Part shown: piece after piece, positions 58,551 to 64,000 of the stretch
Position numbering within the stretch: position 1 is the first letter of the stretch
Layout of the letters: each line of letters begins with the position of its first letter
Source: Candidatus Chloroploca sp. Khr17
GTDB taxonomy: Bacteria > Chloroflexota > Chloroflexia > Chloroflexales > Chloroflexaceae
NCBI RefSeq assembly: GCF_004138165.1
Contig: NZ_RYFF01000025.1
Location: 1-64,000, forward strand
Direction: 5' to 3'
Length of the DNA: 64,000 bases
The notes under the pieces: model-generated
The model's input: the letters and a program-made list of their open reading frames with translations, nothing else
Database searches by the model: none
What the model was told of the DNA's origin: nothing
Position numbers and translations under genes: made by a program

Positions 58551-61500
58551 CTACCCCATTGCCTCTAGCAACACCTCAGTTGCCCATGACCGTTGCCCAG
58601 CGACCGGCCCTTCTTCACAACTTAGCCGGGCAAGCGTCGTCAGGGCTGCTTCGGCACATGCACCTTCACCCTGCGCCAGGCAACCCAGGGTTGCCTGGCA
58701 CTGCCGCCGTATGATGGGTAGCGGATGGTCGGGCAAACCCTGGGGTAGATGCAAGAGTGCTTCGAGCCTCACAACAACGCTCGGCTCGGTCGCATGAGCC
58801 AGAGCCGTGATCGCTGCTAGGCGCAGCGCAAGCGGTTGATCGCTCTTCCCGGTCAACGCACAGAGCCAATCAGCATCAAAGGTGCGCTCGGCACGGTAGC
58901 TCAGGGCTTTCAGGCGAAGCACCAGGGGCGCATCGGGATCATCCAGGGGGTCTTCGAGGCGCAGATTCGCGGGAGCAAACTCCTCGAGCAGGGTATAAGC
59001 CTGCACCCGCACGGGGGGCGATGGGTCAGTCAGGTAACGCTGCAACAACGGCAGCACGTCCTGTTCGCCGCGCCGCAAGAGGGTTGCAAGCGCGGCCAGC
59101 CGTAGCGCGGGTGCCACCGCTGAATGCTGGCTGAGCCGGGTCAGCACAGGGGTGATCTGCGGGTCATCGAGTAGCCGCAGCACATCAAGGATGGCAAGCA
59201 TCGCGGGGCCACTGGCGGATTGCACAGCTTCTAGCAAGCAGGCGAGCCCGGTTGCATCACGATTGCGCGCCAAGACACGAGCCATTGCAGGTGCCAACAC
59301 TCCTTCTTGATGCTGATGAAACAGTTGCCTCAACTGTTTCATGCTGGCCTCCATCAACGTGGCGGGCAACGCTTCGAGCGCAGCCAGACGGATCTCGTCG
59401 GCTTCAGCAGGATCGCGGACAAGCCCAAGCAGGCTCATCTGGGCTTCATACTGGACACTACGGCCAAGCGCGGCAATGGCCGCATAACGTACCAGAGGGT
59501 CTTCGCCAGGATCACGCGCACGTGCGCCAACAACGGTGGTTGGGATCGCTGGATGACTAAGCTGTTCGAGCATAGCCGCGCGGATCGCCGGCTCGTCGCG
59601 CTGCAGGACGAGTCGTTCACCGAGCATGCGTTGCACAGCCGGATCGCCGCCAAGCCACTCTAACGCCATCAAGCGTAACCGCAGATCAAGCTCGGTCGCC
59701 TGTAACAGTGCGCCCAGTTCTTCGGCTGGATGACGAAGCCGAGCCAGCGTTATGAGCAGCGCCTGAGCCACGTCGCGTCGTTGTTCAGCCCAGAGCGCAC
59801 GACGCAGTGCGGTCACCACCTGCTCGCGCATCCCCACCGTATGGGCCAGGTGCGCCATCCCGCTGATGGCCGCCAGCGCCAGATGTCCCGCTTGTGCCTC
59901 TACCATCGCCGCAAACCGCGTCGCCGGGTGCGCCAAGCGAGGGTTGTCGGCCAGCGCTTCGGCCAGGATACGCTGGACTGGGGGCGGTAATGGCAGGTCA
60001 GGCCAGGCCAGAGCAGGAGTCTGGGCAAGTTCCGGGGCAACCCGTTGCCAGTGCGCTTCAAGCACGGTGATGAACGAAGGGACAAGCAGGGCGGTGAAGA
60101 TCGACAGCGCTGTCCGGTCGCCAGTTTTGCCCAGCGCTTCAACGATGACCGAGGCAAGCCGTGGATCAAGGATCGCTCGCTGCAAGGCCCTTCGCAAGGC
60201 GATTGCCGCAGATGCACCAGAGGCAGGATGTGCGCCCACATCGCCAAGCGCCAGGGCGGCAACCCGTTTCACCAGCGCTGGCGCATCACCCGTGAGCAGG
60301 GCCACCCACGTTGGCCCAAGTTCCGGTAGGCCGCGTGCCGCGAGATGTTCGGCGGCACGTACGCGTACCACGAGGGGCAAACCTGGTCGTGCCAACAGGC
60401 GACGCAACAGCACAATGCTAGGAGCGCCCTGCCGGGCAAGCACGTCAAGCGCATCAAGCCGTGTTATCAGTGGCAAGGCCGCACTCACGCAGATGCGGGC
60501 GAGCAGCATTGGCCTCCCAGGATGCGGAACCACTGCCAGCGCATCAAGCACCTCGCGTCGTGCAATGCGGGTGGCCTCGGGCCGCAGCAAGACCCGCGTC
60601 AAGGCAAGCAAAGCCACCGAGGGAGCCTCGTTCGCAAGACTCTGCAGCGCCGCCCGTCGCAAGATGGGCGCGTCGGCGACCGCAGCCTCTTCAACGAGAT
60701 CGTGCCGGTTGGCGCAGGCGAGGGCCAGAGCCCGCAGTTCTTCAGGCACAGCAGGATCATCCAGCAGAGCCAGCGCCGCACGGGTGCGCTGCGTGCCCAT
60801 CGTCTCGTCGTTCAGAAGGGAAGCACACCCTTCACGCAAGGGTGAGAGCGCAAGCAATTGCCGCGTTGCTCCATCAACACAGGCCGCGACATACGCCCGA
60901 AAGGCATAGGCGGCGTCTGGGGCGTCAGGGGCAACCTCCGCAAGCAGTTCGGGCGTTGGGGCCAGGTCAATCAAGAGGTCAGCCGCGAGCCTGCGCAGTG
61001 CGGACGGCACCCCCGATCGTCCCCCAAGCTCCAGCCAGATCGTCGGCAGTGGGGTCAGCAACGGGGCCGTTGCCCGCATCGCCGCCAGCGTCCGAGCTTC
61101 GTCATGCGCCGCTGCCGCCGCAAAGAGCACCGGCAAGACAGGGGCCAGTTCGACCAGCAATGCCTGCCGCTCTTCGTCAGTCCCAGCAGCCGTCAGGTAT
61201 TCCACCAGACGCAGATGCAACCCAGGGGCATAGGTCGGCATTTCACGCACACATGCTACCAGGGCCCGCAGATTGTCAAAGTCGTCGGTTTCACGTGCGA
61301 GCATCTCGAACAGGGGCACAGGATCAACGCGCAGACCAGCGCTCAGGGCGGCGACAGCCGTGCGCTCTTCGACCGGCAGATCGGTGAGTGCATGGGGATC
61401 GGCATCGGCCAGCACCCGTGCTTGTTCATACGAGCGCAGGTGAAGACGGCCTACCGCGACCCCCGCATGCAGCATCCGGCCATTCCTAGACGGCCCTGTG

Positions 61501-62294
61501 CCTGCCACTTCAATGACGGAATAATTGGTCAGCAATGGCTCGGCCAGCGCATAGGCCTGCGCATATAACGCGGCCCGGGAGGACGGAATGCCACCTATCG
61601 GGTAGATCAGGGCCAGCAACGCCAACTCTGCCAGGCTCTCGCGCACCGGGGCAAGTGGGGCACCATGGAGCGCCGCGAGCAGCGGGGCAAGATCGTAGGT
61701 TGGCAAGAGATGCGCAAGCCACTGCGCAATGGTTGTCTCGGTGGGCAAGGCAAGCGGACGAAGACGCACCCCGTCCCAGGCACCTCTCAGGGGCAGGGTT
61801 AGCGCAATCCGCAAAGTAGGCCATGTGCGCTGTGCCGAAACAAGAAACTGTTGCCAGATAGCCCGACGAGGGAGGGCCAGCACTTCCCAGTCATCAAGCA
61901 AGAGCAGGCCAGGGCGCTGATGCGCGACAAACTGCTCAGGCAAGCCAGCCTGGTATGCTGCCCGTGCGAGCACCGCCCGCGGGGGAAGGTTAAGCAGATC
62001 ATCGTCGCCCAATGCAAGATAGAGCAAGGGCCGATCGCTCGGATGCGCCACCCAGTGCGCCGCAAGTTGCATCAAGGCCAGCGAACGCCCCGAAGCTGGT
62101 GGCCCGACCAACCCCAGCGCCGTCGGGGTTTCGATGAACGCGGCGTACTCTGTCGCGACATCAAAGCCCAGGGGCAGGCGCAGCAACGGCTCCATCAAAC
62201 GCAACGCTGGCTCACGAGACAGCCGCGCCTCGATCCTGGTGCGACACATGCGCAACCAACTTCGGCCAAATGAAAACCCTCTCATTATGCCCAT
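58551..62294 (-). CDS. P-loop NTPase-like / HEAT-repeat protein
   Basis: A 1247-residue protein. Residues 30-260 look like a NACHT/AAA-type nucleotide-binding domain: Walker A GLVGPPASGRSLAL (residues 61-74), where R70 takes the place of the usual lysine, and Walker B GLLLLDDWEVL (129-139) with two aspartates. From about residue 400 onward there are many HEAT-type helical repeats (for example RLAALATLLRRGEQDVLPLL). It could be a scaffold or a STAND-type switch. It starts 15 bases after the C11-like gene on the same strand, so the two are one operon. No signal peptide or membrane segment. Confidence 0.72.
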   Translation of the reverse strand: MGIMRGFSFGRSWLRMCRTRIEARLSREPALRLMEPLLRLPLGFDVATEYAAFIETPTALGLVGPPASGRSLALMQLAAHWVAHPSDRPLLYLALGDDDLLNLPPRAVLARAAYQAGLPEQFVAHQRPGLLLLDDWEVLALPRRAIWQQFLVSAQRTWPTLRIALTLPLRGAWDGVRLRPLALPTETTIAQWLAHLLPTYDLAPLLAALHGAPLAPVRESLAELALLALIYPIGGIPSSRAALYAQAYALAEPLLTNYSVIEVAGTGPSRNGRMLHAGVAVGRLHLRSYEQARVLADADPHALTDLPVEERTAVAALSAGLRVDPVPLFEMLARETDDFDNLRALVACVREMPTYAPGLHLRLVEYLTAAGTDEERQALLVELAPVLPVLFAAAAAHDEARTLAAMRATAPLLTPLPTIWLELGGRSGVPSALRRLAADLLIDLAPTPELLAEVAPDAPDAAYAFRAYVAACVDGATRQLLALSPLREGCASLLNDETMGTQRTRAALALLDDPAVPEELRALALACANRHDLVEEAAVADAPILRRAALQSLANEAPSVALLALTRVLLRPEATRIARREVLDALAVVPHPGRPMLLARICVSAALPLITRLDALDVLARQGAPSIVLLRRLLARPGLPLVVRVRAAEHLAARGLPELGPTWVALLTGDAPALVKRVAALALGDVGAHPASGASAAIALRRALQRAILDPRLASVIVEALGKTGDRTALSIFTALLVPSFITVLEAHWQRVAPELAQTPALAWPDLPLPPPVQRILAEALADNPRLAHPATRFAAMVEAQAGHLALAAISGMAHLAHTVGMREQVVTALRRALWAEQRRDVAQALLITLARLRHPAEELGALLQATELDLRLRLMALEWLGGDPAVQRMLGERLVLQRDEPAIRAAMLEQLSHPAIPTTVVGARARDPGEDPLVRYAAIAALGRSVQYEAQMSLLGLVRDPAEADEIRLAALEALPATLMEASMKQLRQLFHQHQEGVLAPAMARVLARNRDATGLACLLEAVQSASGPAMLAILDVLRLLDDPQITPVLTRLSQHSAVAPALRLAALATLLRRGEQDVLPLLQRYLTDPSPPVRVQAYTLLEEFAPANLRLEDPLDDPDAPLVLRLKALSYRAERTFDADWLCALTGKSDQPLALRLAAITALAHATEPSVVVRLEALLHLPQGLPDHPLPIIRRQCQATLGCLAQGEGACAEAALTTLARLSCEEGPVAGQRSWATEVLLEAMG

Positions 62295-62309
62295 CTCATC
62301 TCATACCAC

Positions 62310-64000
62310 TTACCGTCGCACCACCGGCACATAGATGAATGGCCGCTGCAATCCTCCAGGCATTGGCAAAACACGGATGCCCCCCGTGCCCTCAGTGATG
62401 CCCCCCGGCCCGCGCCCGGGGATCGGTTCGAGATAGGTTGTCAGCAGCCGCGCCCATTCACTCTGACTCGTTTGACTATCAGGCCGATCAAAGACATACT
62501 GTTCAAACAATGCCTGCTGTTGACCAAGCCGCTCGCCCGAAGGAAAAAAGATCGCGAGACCTTGCGCCTTCGGGAAACTGATGGGAAAGCCCGCCAGGCT
62601 CTCTCCTGCGCTCGCTCGATGCACAAGCACTGGTGTTTGTGTCTCATCCTCAAGCCAGACAACCAGCGTCTCAGCCGCTGTTCGCACCGTATCCGGGGCT
62701 GTCTCGATCGCCGCTACCTCAACCGCCAGGCTATAGAGGTCGATTAGCGCATCTTCTTGCGCCGCAATCCGATCATTCCCTAGATTCAACGCATGAATCA
62801 GCCCATTTCCCGATGAGTCATAGCGCTGTGTTTTGGTTAGGGCCTCGCGCAACGCAGGGCGCGTCGTAGCGCCAGTCGTCGTAAGTTCGGTTCGCAAAGC
62901 AAGGGCAAAGGTCTCAACCTGGGCAAGCAAGGCTTCGCTGCGCCGCAGATCATACGCCACGAGGCTAAACGCGCGTTCCGGCCCTGCCGCCGCAGCGTAC
63001 GCCTCGACCACACCTGCCGCAACACCTGGTATCTCGTCACGTCCGGCCCCTGCCAGGAGGCTCAGTACATCTTGCCACGGGGTTATCTGCCACATCTGAT
63101 CCGATGAACCAACCATCGCCCGCGCATACGGGGCCGTCGCGGCGAGCACGTCGAGACTGCCCATCACCGGGGCCTGATAGATCACCAGGTCAAGCCGGTT
63201 GTCGCCTTCCAGCCCCGCTGCGCGATAGGCCGCCTGGAGATCATCGAGATTGAGGGCGGCTGGGGCCTCACGCTCCCCCGGATGTTCGTCAAGCGCCAGC
63301 CAGCCCGCCGCCTGAGCCGGGGTGATCACCAGCAACGCGGTGTGTGTCGCAGGATACCGCGCACGTCCAGCGGCAATGAAAGCGGCGAGGGTCGCAGGAT
63401 CGGCACTGTTGATCGCACCACGCGCCCGGCAATCCGGGGGCGTCTGCGCTGCATAGACACAGAGCTCGGCCCCCCGTGGGCCATAATAGTCAGCCAGGCT
63501 GATCAGGTTGACCTGCGGGTAGGCCGTTGCCAGCGCGGGCAACCAGGCAAGTTGCTGCGCGGGCAACACTCCCCAGGGCAACCGTGTTCGGTCACCAAGC
63601 ATGTTATCGCCGGCCAGGTAGATCAGCAAGGTCCAGGCTGCGTCGCTCGCTGCACGAGCAGGCTCACCTGGTTCAGCCAGAGGAGGCGGAGCGAATGGGG
63701 ACGCTGGAGCAGGCAACAAGGTGATCGCCCGCTCAGCCTGGCTGTAGCCATACTCAACTGTCGAGTTCAGCCGCGGATCGCCCGCATAGATCACTACATA
63801 CCAGCGGTAACTGCGCCCATAGGTAAAAGCAAAGGCCGGAACATCAGCAAAGCTGGCCGGACTCAACGCAAAGCTCAGGGGTTCACGATCTGCCGCACGC
63901 ACTGGCCCACAGACCTCCACCGGTAAACCGGTTGCAGGATCACCCCGCACTGGATCATAGACACACACCTGGTGAAAGGTGCCTGCGGTCGCCCGTCCTT
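62310..64000 (-). CDS. C11 (clostripain-like) peptidase-fold protein, catalytic residues missing; 5' end outside window
   Basis: The frame continues beyond the window edge, so the N-terminus is missing. The visible part has a beta-rich N-terminal region, then the C11 core from WTLLIYLAGDNMLG. In active members the His lies in an NHGGGW-type motif after a hydrophobic strand; here the matching position reads LLVITPAQAAGW. The Cys lies in DACLMG; here it reads IYQAPVMGSLDV. Both catalytic residues seem absent, while the fold (DVLAATAPYARAMVGSSDQ) is kept. It is probably a pseudoenzyme acting as a partner or sensor. The gene ends 15 bases before the HEAT protein gene. Confidence 0.75.
   Translation of the reverse strand, partial: GRATAGTFHQVCVYDPVRGDPATGLPVEVCGPVRAADREPLSFALSPASFADVPAFAFTYGRSYRWYVVIYAGDPRLNSTVEYGYSQAERAITLLPAPASPFAPPPLAEPGEPARAASDAAWTLLIYLAGDNMLGDRTRLPWGVLPAQQLAWLPALATAYPQVNLISLADYYGPRGAELCVYAAQTPPDCRARGAINSADPATLAAFIAAGRARYPATHTALLVITPAQAAGWLALDEHPGEREAPAALNLDDLQAAYRAAGLEGDNRLDLVIYQAPVMGSLDVLAATAPYARAMVGSSDQMWQITPWQDVLSLLAGAGRDEIPGVAAGVVEAYAAAAGPERAFSLVAYDLRRSEALLAQVETFALALRTELTTTGATTRPALREALTKTQRYDSSGNGLIHALNLGNDRIAAQEDALIDLYSLAVEVAAIETAPDTVRTAAETLVVWLEDETQTPVLVHRASAGESLAGFPISFPKAQGLAIFFPSGERLGQQQALFEQYVFDRPDSQTSQSEWARLLTTYLEPIPGRGPGGITEGTGGIRVLPMPGGLQRPFIYVPVVRR

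Overview
The window is 64 kb of GC-rich bacterial chromosome. Gene content points to the Chloroflexota, probably a Chloroflexus/Oscillochloris-type relative. This is inferred from the protein families, the low-identity lipoprotein transport genes, the repeat types (for example NAETQRR-encoding repeats and GACCTCACAGGTC palindromes) and a bacterial translin homologue. There is no rRNA operon to confirm it. I see no prophage, no CRISPR array and no intact insertion sequence.

Layout. 1-5.3 kb: a lone cas6, a repeat-derived element, a DUF2156 gene fused end to end with a truncated Rpn-type gene, an MFS exporter, smpB and tRNA-Asn. 5.6-11.4 kb: coxG, coxS and coxM homologues (no large subunit nearby), a beta-propeller lipoprotein and a peptide-type binding lipoprotein. 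11.4-15.3 kb, minus strand: a glycosyltransferase-methyltransferase fusion, ybeY, a NUDIX hydrolase and inorganic pyrophosphatase. 15.5-20.9 kb, plus strand: accD-accA, then a ugpA-ugpE-ugpB importer without its ATPase. 20.9-24.4 kb, minus strand: rpsO-pnp and a tRNA-Leu/Val/Phe operon with a consensus sigma-70 promoter. 24.5-33.3 kb: a tail-to-tail regulator/kinase pair, a trpG-type amidotransferase, a FAH hydrolase, and a LapA / two methyltransferases / SMR-type carrier / large membrane protein run that looks like an envelope glycoconjugate cluster. 33.3-41.7 kb: a CBS protein, a second peptide-type binding lipoprotein, a phosphotransferase, a SulP transporter with an ArsR repressor and a clear palindromic operator, a DUF2064 transferase, endonuclease III and a CinA-like protein. 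41.8-50.2 kb: a lamin-tail-domain protein, adenylate kinase, translin, and two signalling groups (an OmpR-type regulator with a degenerate cyclase and an SH3 protein; a secreted protein with an OmpR-type regulator and kinase). 50.5-54.5 kb: MFS and MarR, a methyltransferase, a YvlD-type membrane protein and a GNAT protein. 54.6-64 kb: a decayed DNA-methyltransferase remnant and frameshifted ORF, an alpha/beta hydrolase, a complete CcrM-type methyltransferase, a solitary Phd/YefM antitoxin, and a 1247-residue P-loop/HEAT-repeat protein downstream of a C11 (clostripain-like) protein.

The best candidate for an undescribed system is the last pair. The HEAT protein has a nucleotide-binding fold whose Walker A lysine is arginine. 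Its operon partner keeps the C11 peptidase fold but appears to have lost both the catalytic histidine and cysteine. Together they look like a pseudoenzyme module built from parts that elsewhere form STAND/caspase-like switches. Other points of interest are two families of palindromic mobile-element-like repeats, a telomere-like CCCTRAA array inside the cox cluster, a SulP transporter carrying a Cys/His-rich tail under an apparently cysteine-free ArsR protein, and strong hairpin terminators that share a GCCAGC/GCTGGC core.
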